Source of the DNA: Nocardia flavorosea
GTDB lineage: Bacteria > Actinomycetota > Actinomycetes > Mycobacteriales > Mycobacteriaceae
Length of the DNA: 64,000 nt
NCBI RefSeq assembly: GCF_015477805.1
Contig: NZ_JADLQL010000004.1
Coordinates: forward strand, 186,001-250,000
Direction of reading: 5' to 3'
The position numbers and the translations under genes are program-made. Within the stretch, counting starts at the first letter, position 1, and each line of letters opens with the position of its first letter. Below the pieces are notes generated by a model that saw only the letters and a list, made by a program, of their open reading frames with translations, searched no databases and was not told where the DNA came from. Below are positions 1 to 9,400 of the stretch, piece by piece.

Positions 1-68
1 TCACCGAGGTCAGCCACACGCTGGAGATCTTCGGCACCTGCCACTCCTGCGCCGAGGTCCGCGGCTGA
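1..68 (+). CDS. zur: Fur-family regulator, C-terminal end only (probable Zur)
   Basis: Only the last 21 codons lie in the window, read from base 3 to a TGA at 66-68. They end in HTLEIFGTCHSCAEVRG. The H-x-x-E-I-F-G-T-C-x-x-C pattern is the C-terminal metal-binding signature of Fur-family repressors. Mycobacterial Zur/FurB ends in a similar EIFGTC motif, and zur sits beside uppS and recO in M. tuberculosis, so the zinc-responsive member is the most likely identity. The assignment rests on this short tail and on synteny; another Fur paralogue cannot be excluded. A perfect hairpin 30 bases downstream probably ends its transcript. Confidence 0.75.
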   Translation, partial: TEVSHTLEIFGTCHSCAEVRG

Positions 69-97
69 CCCACCCGAGCGGGTGATACCGCACAAAC

Positions 98-132
98 GCG
101 GCCCGCTGTCCGTCGACCGGACAGCGGGCCGC
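98..132. terminator. Bidirectional hairpin terminator
   Basis: A perfect 15-bp stem (98-112 with 118-132) encloses the loop TCGAC. It lies between two convergent genes, the zur-like gene ending at 68 and the membrane protein ending at 153. No T-run follows on either strand, which is usual for actinobacterial terminators. Confidence 0.8.
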
Positions 133-152
133 ATCGTTCGCGAAAAGCCGGG

Positions 153-1127
153 TCAGGCAGGGACCGGTACCGCCCCCGCATCCTCCACGGATTCGGAACG
201 ACGGCCGTCCCGCAGGACTCCGGCGCCGAGCAGCACCAGCGCCAGCACAGCCCAGCCGATCAGCACCAGCAGCGGACCCTGCGCGCCCGCCCAGTCGAAG
301 AAGGCGACCGAACGGATCAGTGAGGCCGCGGCGCCCGGGGGCAGCAGCTGGCCGATCGTCCCCCACGGTTGCGGCAGCAGTTCCGGCGCCGAGGTTGCGG
401 CGGAGAACGGATTGCCGATGAGCAGCATCACCAGGGCCGCGATCCCGATCCCGGCGCGACCGATCACGGTGGCCAGACCGGTGACGGCGCCGGCGACGGC
501 GAACGAGACCAGGCCGGCCACCAGGGACAGCTCCAGATACGGCCCGGGCACGATGGACAGCCAGGTCTGGGTGACCAGCATGCTCAGCAGACCGCCCGCG
601 ATACCGAAGGTGAACACCCCCGCGATCCGCCCGGTCGCCGAGGGGATCAACAGGGTCAGCAGCACTCCCCCGGCGATTCCGGCCATCACCAGCGGCAAGG
701 CCATGGCACCGAAACCGGCGCCACGCGGATCGTCGGGGTCACCGGCGACCACATCTTCGACCTGCACGGGCGGCGTTCCGGACATCTGCTGACCGATCTG
801 GGTCAGCTGCTGGGCCACCGCCGGGCTCGCACCGGAGGCGACCAGCATCCGCGGCGCCCCGTTGCCGGTAACGATCGCGCCGTAGACCTCGCGGTCGCCG
901 ATGGCCGCCCGGGCAGCGGCCTCGTCGGGCACGACGGTCAGTTCGAAGGCACCCGGACTCTGCCCGGCCAACCGCGTTTCGACCATCTCGGCCTGCGGCC
1001 CCGCGACGGCCAGCGGCAGGTCGCGCGGGGCGATATTGGTCGCCGGCCAGGCGAAGGCGATCAGCATCAGCGCTTGGAGCAGGGCCGCGCCCAGCCCGAT
1101 GGCCACGGCGCGCTGGATGACGTTCAT
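153..1127 (-). CDS. Multi-pass membrane protein, ABC-2 permease/YhgE-like, beside a TetR regulator
   Basis: The 324-residue protein opens with a membrane helix (about residues 8-30), then has a roughly 130-residue extracytoplasmic stretch containing ETRLAGQSPGAF, then four to five hydrophobic helices from about residue 175 to 310 (GFGAMALPLVMAGIAGG, ELSLVAGLVSFAVAGA, LLVLIGWAVLALVLLGAG). One N-terminal helix, a large external loop and a C-terminal helix bundle is the layout of ABC-2-type/YhgE-like membrane proteins, but I see no diagnostic motif and the substrate is unknown. The gene is divergent from the TetR regulator at 1232, and a palindrome sits between them. It is therefore probably the regulator's target, and an export role is plausible by analogy with other TetR-controlled membrane proteins. 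Confidence 0.7.
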   Translation of the reverse strand: MNVIQRAVAIGLGAALLQALMLIAFAWPATNIAPRDLPLAVAGPQAEMVETRLAGQSPGAFELTVVPDEAAARAAIGDREVYGAIVTGNGAPRMLVASGASPAVAQQLTQIGQQMSGTPPVQVEDVVAGDPDDPRGAGFGAMALPLVMAGIAGGVLLTLLIPSATGRIAGVFTFGIAGGLLSMLVTQTWLSIVPGPYLELSLVAGLVSFAVAGAVTGLATVIGRAGIGIAALVMLLIGNPFSAATSAPELLPQPWGTIGQLLPPGAAASLIRSVAFFDWAGAQGPLLVLIGWAVLALVLLGAGVLRDGRRSESVEDAGAVPVPA

Positions 1128-1205
1128 GACGTTCTCCCAGAAATCGAAGGCTCGTTCTTTTTAACGATGAGCCCACCGTCCCATCGGGTGCCGCAACTTG
1201 TCAAG

Positions 1206-1219
1206 AACGAATATTCGTT
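1206..1219. promoter_or_regulatory. Perfect palindrome AACGAATATTCGTT, probable TetR operator
   Basis: A 14-bp perfect inverted repeat, AACGAAT/ATTCGTT, lies 12 bases before the TetR start codon in the 104-bp gap between two divergent genes. TetR regulators usually bind such palindromes in the divergent promoter they share with their target. The window holds no second copy that would test this. Confidence 0.65.
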
Positions 1220-1231
1220 TTAGTTTGGGGT

Positions 1232-1861
1232 ATGCCCCGAGTCAGTGACGAACACCTGGAACGCCGCCGGCAGCAGATACTCGACGCCGCCCGGATCTGC
1301 TTCGTCCGCAAAGGGTTCCACCAGACCTCCATGCAGGACGTCTTCAACGAATCGGGCCTGTCGGCCGGGGCCGTCTACCGTTACTTCAAAGGCAAGGACG
1401 AACTGGTGGTCGCGCTGGCCTCCACCGCCGCGGGCGATATCCGCGCCCGGATGGAAGAGGTGATCCGCCGCGACCCCCTCCCGCCCCCGGCAGAACTGGT
1501 AGCCCATCTGACTACCTGGATCGACGCCCAAACCGGCCCGGAAGGCCGGTTACGGCTGGCCCCGCAGGCCTGGTCACTGGCCTTGATCGACGACAACGCC
1601 GCCGAACCCGTACGCCGGACCATGACCGGTATCCGGGCGATGTGGCGCGCCTACGTCGAACGGATGCATGAGCAGGGCTGGCTCCCCGCCGACGCAGACC
1701 TCGACGCCGTTACGGCCGCACTGTTCGGTCTGCTACCCGGCTATGTCCTACAGCACCTGATCATCGGCGAGGTGGACCGGGATCAGTACATACGCGGCGT
1801 CGCCACGCTCCTGCCCTACGGACCACCGGATCGATCCGGCGATCAGGGCAGCAAACCCTGA
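1232..1861 (+). CDS. TetR/AcrR family transcriptional regulator
   Basis: The 209-residue protein has a typical TetR N-terminal helix-turn-helix: RRQQILDAARICFVRKGF, then TSMQDVFNESGLSAGAVYRYF and KGKDELV (about residues 12-60). The remainder is a helical ligand-binding domain with no recognisable signature. The length is normal for the family. The ATG follows the palindromic operator at 1206-1219, so autoregulation and control of the divergent membrane-protein gene are likely. Its last 19 bases overlap the convergent small gene that ends at 1843. The ligand is unknown. Confidence 0.9.
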   Translation: MPRVSDEHLERRRQQILDAARICFVRKGFHQTSMQDVFNESGLSAGAVYRYFKGKDELVVALASTAAGDIRARMEEVIRRDPLPPPAELVAHLTTWIDAQTGPEGRLRLAPQAWSLALIDDNAAEPVRRTMTGIRAMWRAYVERMHEQGWLPADADLDAVTAALFGLLPGYVLQHLIIGEVDRDQYIRGVATLLPYGPPDRSGDQGSKP

Positions 1862-2268
1862 CGCGCCTCACCCGCACCGCTGAGCACCAGCAACAGCATG
1901 GTGGTCAGCGCCTGATCGTCCAGCCCTGCCGCCGGGAAGGTGTAGCGCAGGATCACATCGGCGAGCTTCCCGTGCGCGATCACGGCGATCGACCCGAACT
2001 GCAGCGCGGCATTACGCTCGGCCACCCGCTTGTGCAACTGCGGTTTGAGCGGGCGATCCCAGGCCAGCACACAGGTCAGCGACAGCACTTCCAGACCGGG
2101 TGTCAGCGTGAACGCGCTCAGCGAACACAGCGCGCCCTGGAAATCGAAACGCAGCGACCCATCGGTATCGACCCGGACATCGATATCGTGTAGACCCAGG
2201 CCGGCGCCGGCGCGCGCCTTCAGCTCGATCTCGGAGGTCACGGCACCGGAATCCGCATCGGAGGTCAT
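1843..2268 (-). CDS. YbjN-like conserved protein of the uppS locus (Rv2360c-type)
   Basis: The 141-residue protein starts MTSDADSGAVTSEIELKARA. Its ATG overlaps the uppS stop codon as ATGA (2265-2268), so it is translationally coupled to uppS. It has alternating strand and helix character (DIDVRVDTDGSLRFDFQG, HGKLADVILRYTFPAAG), no membrane segment and no catalytic motif. Size, position and orientation match the uncharacterised Rv2360c gene between zur and uppS in mycobacteria, and the fold looks like YbjN/type III chaperone-like domains. That fold assignment is inference. Its function is unknown. Confidence 0.75.
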   Translation of the reverse strand: MTSDADSGAVTSEIELKARAGAGLGLHDIDVRVDTDGSLRFDFQGALCSLSAFTLTPGLEVLSLTCVLAWDRPLKPQLHKRVAERNAALQFGSIAVIAHGKLADVILRYTFPAAGLDDQALTTMLLLVLSGAGEARQGLLP

Positions 2269-3089
2269 TTGGTACCACCGAACCGGCGATCCCGCCGCGC
2301 GTACTCCATACAGGCATCCCACAGGTTGCGGCGGTCGAAATCCGGGAACAAGGTGTCCTGATAGACGAACTCCGCGTACGCGGACTGCCAGATCAGGAAA
2401 TTCGAACTCCGGTATTCCCCCGAGGGCCGCAGGAAAAGATCCACATCGGGCATATCGGGTTCGTCCATGTACCGGGCGAGCATGGCCTCGTTCACCTTCT
2501 CCGGGTCCACCTCGCCTGCCGCCACCCGCCGCGCGATTTCCCGGGCGGCATCGGCGATCTCGGCACGGCCACCGTAGTTCACGCACATGGTCAGGGTCAT
2601 CACGGTGTTGTCCTGCGTGAGCTCCTGCGCGACCTCGAGCTCCTTGATCACACTGCGCCACAACCGCGGTCGCCGCCCCGCCCAGCGCACCCGCACCCCC
2701 ATCTCGTGCATCTCGTCTCGCCGCCGCCGGATCACATCGCGGTTGAAGCCCATGAGGAAACGCACCTCCTCAGGGCTGCGCCGCCAATTCTCGGTGGAGA
2801 ACGCGTACGCCGACAGCCACTTCACCCCGATCTCGATACACCCCTCGACGGTGTCCATGAGCACGGCCTCGCCCTTCTCGTGCCCCGCTGTCCGTGGAAG
2901 CCCCCGCTCCTGCGCCCAGCGACCGTTGCCGTCCATCACCAGCGCGACATGCCTGGGCACCAGCTCCGCAGGGATCTCCGGCGGACGGGCCCCGGAAGGG
3001 TGGGGTGACGGCGGTCGGATGGTGCGGGCGGTCGCGGACGCGGATACGTCCGAACCGGTGGGGTCACGACGCAGGATCACGCACACCAT
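2265..3089 (-). CDS. uppS: Long-chain cis-prenyl diphosphate synthase (decaprenyl/undecaprenyl diphosphate synthase)
   Basis: UppS condenses isopentenyl units in cis configuration to make the polyprenyl phosphate carrier for peptidoglycan, arabinogalactan and other envelope sugars. All family regions are present: HVALVMDGNGRWA with the catalytic Asp near residue 53, AFSTENWRRSPEEVRFLM, and RPSGEYRSSNFLIWQSAYAE near the C-terminus. The closest pattern is the mycobacterial decaprenyl enzyme Rv2361c. I start at the ATG at 3089 (274 residues). A GTG three codons later is an alternative, and longer frames would run toward the small gene ending at 3178. In M. tuberculosis recO lies immediately upstream; here about 15.7 kb of toxin island separates the two. 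Confidence 0.93.
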   Translation of the reverse strand: MVCVILRRDPTGSDVSASATARTIRPPSPHPSGARPPEIPAELVPRHVALVMDGNGRWAQERGLPRTAGHEKGEAVLMDTVEGCIEIGVKWLSAYAFSTENWRRSPEEVRFLMGFNRDVIRRRRDEMHEMGVRVRWAGRRPRLWRSVIKELEVAQELTQDNTVMTLTMCVNYGGRAEIADAAREIARRVAAGEVDPEKVNEAMLARYMDEPDMPDVDLFLRPSGEYRSSNFLIWQSAYAEFVYQDTLFPDFDRRNLWDACMEYARRDRRFGGTK

Positions 3090-3177
3090 CCTGCCCGACG
3101 AAGTCCCGATCATTTCGCGCGGTCCCATACTGCCGGAATGCACCCGCCGAACCGGCGCTACTTCTCGACTGCACGAG

Positions 3178-3408
3178 TCAGTTGCCCGGTCGCCGAAGCT
3201 CCATTGCTTTGGTCCGCCACTGTTCGACCAGCAGGCGCGACCGAGCCTCGAACTCCAGCCGGTCGGCGGCCGGCCACGATTCCATATCGATATCGAGTTC
3301 GCGATCCTCAACGAATTCCATGAATTGATCGCCCATGGCCTTACTGCGTTGCCGGATGAATTCGCGCACCTCGGGCGATACCTTCACAGCTTTCTCATGC
3401 CGTGCCAT
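3178..3408 (-). CDS. 76-residue protein overlapping the toxin 3' end; candidate immunity or accessory protein
   Basis: The protein starts MARHEKAVKVSPEVREF and is predicted to be helical, charged and soluble, with an acidic centre (EFVEDRELDIDMESW) and a basic end (QWRTKAMELRRPGN). Its start lies inside the last codons of the giant toxin gene, a 25-base overlap in a different frame, so it should be translated with the toxin. I recognise no family. Genes immediately downstream of polymorphic toxins often encode immunity proteins, and the position fits, but the small size and lack of a known fold make this inference only. It is the last island gene before uppS. Confidence 0.6.
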   Translation of the reverse strand: MARHEKAVKVSPEVREFIRQRSKAMGDQFMEFVEDRELDIDMESWPAADRLEFEARSRLLVEQWRTKAMELRRPGN

Positions 3409-6400
3409 ACCGAACCTTTCATCACCGATTCGCCGAGCTTCGGGTCGTCTCCCGACAACAGCACGATCTCTCGTGGTGTAGGCATATCCTCGACAGGACC
3501 TTCCAACCTTTCCAGTATCTCGTCCAGAACCTGCTGATCGCGGGGCGTCGAAACCGCTCGCACCTCGGCGATCCGTATGCCGATGTCCTCGATGCACTCA
3601 TCGATCTGGTCAGGGTCCCAGTCATACCCCGCCCTCGCCCAGACCAGTCCCCCGTCCTCGTCGGCGGCGAGCAGACCGATTCGGTCCACTCCACATCTGC
3701 GATAATAGTTTTCGATGGCCGTCGAGAACACACCGGCAAACCCCTTCCGTCGCGCATGTTCTTCCAACTTGAAAAGTTCGTGATTTGCCACAATTGCATC
3801 ATTTTCGTCGATTTCGAAATTGCGTTGCACGAAACCGACCTCAGTCCCGTTCTCATCTACGATACGACCCGACATGTAGATCCCCGAGCTGGGATAACCG
3901 CCGATTTTCACCGGCGACATATACATTGCGGCGATATCGGTCAACCGGTAAGGCCCGTACTGCTGCTCGAGTCCCTTCAACGCACTGGTCAGCTCGTGAT
4001 CATCGGCAACTTCGGGATCAACGCGAAGCAACTCCCCGAGCGGTGCGACCGCAGACAGATCCGGCACCGTATACGAGCGACCCCGAGTCGTCGAAACCCG
4101 CGGGGTGTCGTCCGGTTCGGCCGGCACTCCGGCTATCGCCGCGTGACTCTCGGACCCGGGCACCTGCTCCCCCGGGCTCGCAAGCATCTTCCGGCTCCAC
4201 GGAGTCGACCCGCGCCAGGACGCATCACCTGCCGAGGTTCGGGGTTGCGCTGTGGGGCCGGCCGAATCATCAGTGGTCGGCTGTCCACTCGGTGGCTCAC
4301 CGATGTCGTATCCGGCGCCGGGGTTCGAGAAACCATCCGGATCGGCGCTGTCGTGGGGATCTTGATCAGCGAAGGCACCGCGAAGCGCGATCCGAGCTTC
4401 GGCCAGAATTCGCGCTGCCATATCCGGCTGCATACCCAGGTGAGCCGCGGATTCCGTCACAGGAATTTGGTGTATGAAGCAGAGTTCTACCAAATCTTTC
4501 ACGCGGTCATCGCCGGGAAATTCCCTTTCCAGAGCCTGTGCCATGGTTTCACGGACAACCGTATCCAACTCGACCCGCCGAAACGCATCGACATCGACAT
4601 CCAGCTGACGTGTTCGCCCATCCTCGAAAGCCAGTCCGCCCGAGGCGCTTCCGCGTCCATGCATCAGCTGCAACGCCGCTTCGACATCCTCGTGCCGCAT
4701 CCCCAACTCAGCAGCCAATTCCCGGGCATCGGGCACCGCTCCATCGCCTTCGGAATGCCTTGAAACCGCACCGCTGACCCGTGCCACACGGTCCCTATCC
4801 GCGCTTGACAGATCGGGATACATGAACCGGAAATACTCTCCCTTCAACCAAGATTTGGCGGTACCGACGGCGTAGGCCACGAAGGTTCCACGCAAGGGGT
4901 TGTGTAGAGTAATTCTATCGAGAATAACTTCTCGGAGATCCTGCGCCACGTCCTCCGCTCTCGCCCCATCGCCAGAGACCCAGGTTGCCCGGCCGACAGC
5001 CCTCCGAACAATCTCCTCGATCGAAACATATTCACCATCGGACTTCTGCCACTTGTATTCTTCGAAGATACGGTCCCGAATAAATGCCTCATGGGAAGAA
5101 GCGGGGGCAGCAACAAGGACGGACCAGAATAAATCCTCCACTTCTTGGGTATCGCGATCTTCTCGCCCCAGGGCCCCACCCTGCCCTGTGTAATAATTTT
5201 CGATCGCCGAACGTATCAACTCTGCCGGCACGCCTACCGCGTGACAAAATTTGCGAAGATTACGCATGGTCGGCCGTGTGGCGGAATCACCTTCCCAAAG
5301 CCGAATCTCCAGAGGCTGCACACCGATACGGTTCGCTAGTTCCTCCTTTGTCAGTCCATGAAACTGCCTCGTCTTCCGCAGCCAACGGTTCAAAGGATGT
5401 TCCCGCGGGTCGGGATCATCGAGGTCCGGTAGGTAAAACTCTCCATCGCGACCGGGCAAGCCGAATCTGTCCGCAGCTTGCTGAAGAACCTCTAGCGGAA
5501 CCCCGATATTGCGATGCAACGAAAGAAAGAAAGCGTCTGTTCTCGGTTTCATTCCGCGTTTTATCCAAGTATTCAAGTTCCAGGACCGAGTTTCCGCAGC
5601 ATCGGCGAAATCCCTGTAACTCATCCCTAACGCAGAAATACTGTCTGCCATCCAGGAAGAGAAGTCATCAGGTGCATAAATTTCCGGGGAGGGCACCACA
5701 CGCGCCACCGAATCGGAGTCACCGATCACCACATCGTAGAGCTGGACTACCTTCCCCGAACTATCCTTGATCTGGAAATGATCCAACGCCGCTTGAACCG
5801 CCCCGGAAGGCATCCCCTCGAGCATGTCCAATGCCAACAAGTTACTGCGATCGACCATCTTGCCCGATTCCCAGTCCCTCACAACCGAGCCGGTCACCCC
5901 GATCACTTCTCCGAGAGCATCTTGCGTTGTATTCAAATGTTCTTCGCGAACGCGCTGGAGCCAGGAGCCGAACGAATCGTACCTGCCATGATTCGAAAAC
6001 AGGTGACTCGAATCCAACTGGACGACATTACCTGTCTTATCCCTGACCCCGAAATGATCCAACGCATCCTGCAGCGCCCCGGACGGCATCCTTTCCAGCC
6101 GATCTATCAACAACAGATGGCCGTGCCGCGGTATTCTGCCGGACTCCCAACGAATCACCGTCATAACACCCACACCCAACTCGGCGGCGAACTCCGCCTG
6201 AGTCAACTCCAGGCGAACTCGCACACCGGCCAGCCAGTCGTTGAAAGAAGGAAAGTAGGAGAAATCCTTCAAACCACGACCCGGATACACCTGCACCGGA
6301 TTTCCGTCGGTATCGCGGATGCGAAAGTGATCCAAGGCTGCCTGCAACGCTCCGGAAGGCATCCCCTCGAGCTTGTCCAACGCCAACAAGTTCCGGCGAC

Positions 6401-9400
6401 CGGGTACTTCGCCCGCCTCCCAGTAATTCACAGTCGACGCAGCGACTCCTATCCGTGCGCCCAGCCGCGAAGCAGTCATACCCAGGTGGTCTTCGCGGAC
6501 GCGCTGGAGCCACGAACCGAACGAATCGTACCTGCCATGATTCGAAAACAGGTGACTCGAATCCAACTGGACGACATTACCTGTCTTATCCCTGACCCCG
6601 AAATGATCCAGCGCGCCCTGCAGCGCCCCGGACGGCATCCTTTCCAGCCGATCTATCAACAACAGGTGACCGTGCCGAGGTATTCTGCCGGACTCCCAAT
6701 TATAAACAGTGCGAGTAGCTACTCCTACCTCTACGGCGAACATCTTCGGGCTTAATCCAAAATGCGACCTGACACTCTTCAGCCAGTCTCCGAACGAAGA
6801 ATGCTCAGCAGGGCCCGGGAAGGATGATCCGCCGGGATCCGGCGTATTCGTTATTTCTTCGGCACCGCCGACGACACCGTGCACTCGCACGTTCTCATCC
6901 GTCTCCACTATGTCGGTGACGCGCCACTGAATGCCCGGTGGCAGCAGTATCTCGTTATCGTCCCCGTTTCGCAGGAAGGCAACCGGGGTTCCGGCCGAGA
7001 CCGTCAAGTGAAGTACACCGGGCATATGCTCGAGATAAACCGGCACATTCGGATCCGGCGTGGTCGACAGGAACGCCGACTCTTCCACCGTATCCCCCTC
7101 GCGGAGAGCGGATAAACGATTGGGTTTCACCCTGCGCTGCACCACCACCGCATCCGGCAACGGCTTCATCATCACGCGGATCTGCTCCACGATGGAATCG
7201 ACATCGGCCTCCGACCAGGGCCTTCGAGTGTGATTCCGCCAATCGGGGTTTCCGCGCAGGTAGTGGTTGATCGCCGAGCCCTCGGTGACGTAAGTATTCA
7301 ACAGCTTATGGTTTTCGGTACCGTCATACCAGTGTTCCTGCGCATAAGCACGTACCGATTCGGCCGAATCGAAAACGATCGTGTCGGGTCGCCCGAGGTC
7401 GGAACTCGACGGGAATGCATCAGCGTGATCACTGCCCGAGTGATGCCCCTCCGAGTCTTCGACTCTCACGGGTTCGACCGGCCTCGGCCTGAGCCGGACG
7501 ACCGCCACGTCGTCCTCCCACACCACCGGAACCTCTTCGCTGAAAGGTTCAGGCGGCACCGGGGCGGAATCCGGTTTCTCGGAAAGTACGCGCTCGTCAC
7601 GCACGTACTCTGGTGAATGTGACACGGACGTATCCGTATTTCGGCCGCTGAACGGATCCGCTCCGGGTGGCACCGTGATGGCCTTCACCGACAGCGAATG
7701 CTCAGCCAGCTTTTCGGGAACCTCGCGACTCAACTCGCCGCTCTGCGGATCCCACCAGACCGGGCCCGATTCCCCCTTCGGATGCACGAGCAGTGACACA
7801 TGGCTCGCGCCCGGCTCACCGTCGTCCTCACGCCATCTGTTGCTGATGATGGCCGCTGTACCCGGGCCGCTTCGACGGACTTGCCGATGCAGCTCTTCGA
7901 GCTGATCCCGGACTGTCCCGGAGTCCGGTTCGGGTACGTACCACTCTCGCCCGACCGCTCCAGCGATGCGTTGAGCGCCTCGGTGTTCGCCCACAGCTGT
8001 ATCCAGGGAGACAGCCCGATCGATCCAGCGCGGATACGCCACTGTGGGGCGGCCGAAAAACGAGTCCAGGGCCGCCACCACACAGTCGACACAGTTGGTG
8101 TTGCGACCGGGTTGCCCGAAACCGCCGGCGTTGATCAGTTTCCCGTAGGGGTTCTCCATGGGGTCCGCCCATACGGCGTACCGGTCGCCTTCGCGGAGCG
8201 CTTCCTCCACCCTCTCCTGATGGCCGCGTTTCTCGAGAAGCCCGAGACCACCCGGACCGATCACCCGCGTAGCGGACAACGAATCGTTTCGCCCAGCCGC
8301 GGCGGCGGCGAGATCTTCTGCCAGAGTGTGCATGTCGTCGCCGGTGAAGCCGGGCTCGTCCCCGGCGGGCGTAATGGGCAGGCCCAGTTGTCGCCGCACC
8401 CTGTCGACAATCACGCGGGCATCGTCGTCGCTGGTCCACAAGTCCGGGCCCGACCCCGGCTGTCCATACCACACCAGCAAATGGCCGTCCGCGGGCTCTT
8501 CCGTATCGACTACGTCGATCACCAACCGTTCACCGGACGGCAGCCGCGCCGCCGGCGAGGCATTGAGTATCTTGTCGACCGCTACCCGGACATTGCCCAG
8601 CACTGCATTTTTCTCATGAGCGGAGGCTGTGAGGTTCGGCGTGAGATGGACGAACACATCGGCGACCACCACCGGTGATCCGTCGATATCGAATCGCCGG
8701 GCTTGGTAGGCAGGTCGGTCGACAGTGTTCTCGGAACGGTTGCGTCCGTCCACAACGAGTGCTACTCCCCCTTCCGGTGCGCGGGTCCGACAGGACATGC
8801 GCAGTGTCCGGGCTTGCGCGGTCCTTAGGGCGGGCGACCCCTCGCCGACGCCCGGGCCCCGACCCGATCGACCGCCCGCCGCATCGTCGGAGACATTCGG
8901 CGGTCCAGGGGCAACGCCGCGATCGGAAGTCTCACCGGCACCGGAATCGGGCTGCGAGAACGGTGGGCCATCGTCACGAGGCGGGCCCAGGTTTCCTGCG
9001 CCGGGGTCTGTTCCCGGCAAGCCCACGGCACCGCCGCCTGTCTCCCTTTCGTCCGAGATATTCGGGTCCCGGCGCGATATGCCGCTACCTCCGGGTTCGG
9101 GTAGGCCGCGATAGGGCGGCCGATCGGAACCGCTCGTGGGGGACGGCCCCACATCCGTAAGCGCCTGCCGTGCACTGCCGTGATGGATTTCGAACCAGTG
9201 AGTTACGGTCCGGCTCTCCGTGCCCAGTTCGACACTGCGGCCGTTCGCATCGGCTCGGGCCAGAAAGTGGGGCCCTGCTGCTGCCGGACTGCCAGAACCC
9301 GCGGATTCGGTAGCGGGGCGGTCGCCGTACCACGGTGACAGATGTACTGCGCGTCCTTCGGACAGAGTAGTCTCGACTGTCAGACGCATACCCCGGCCAC

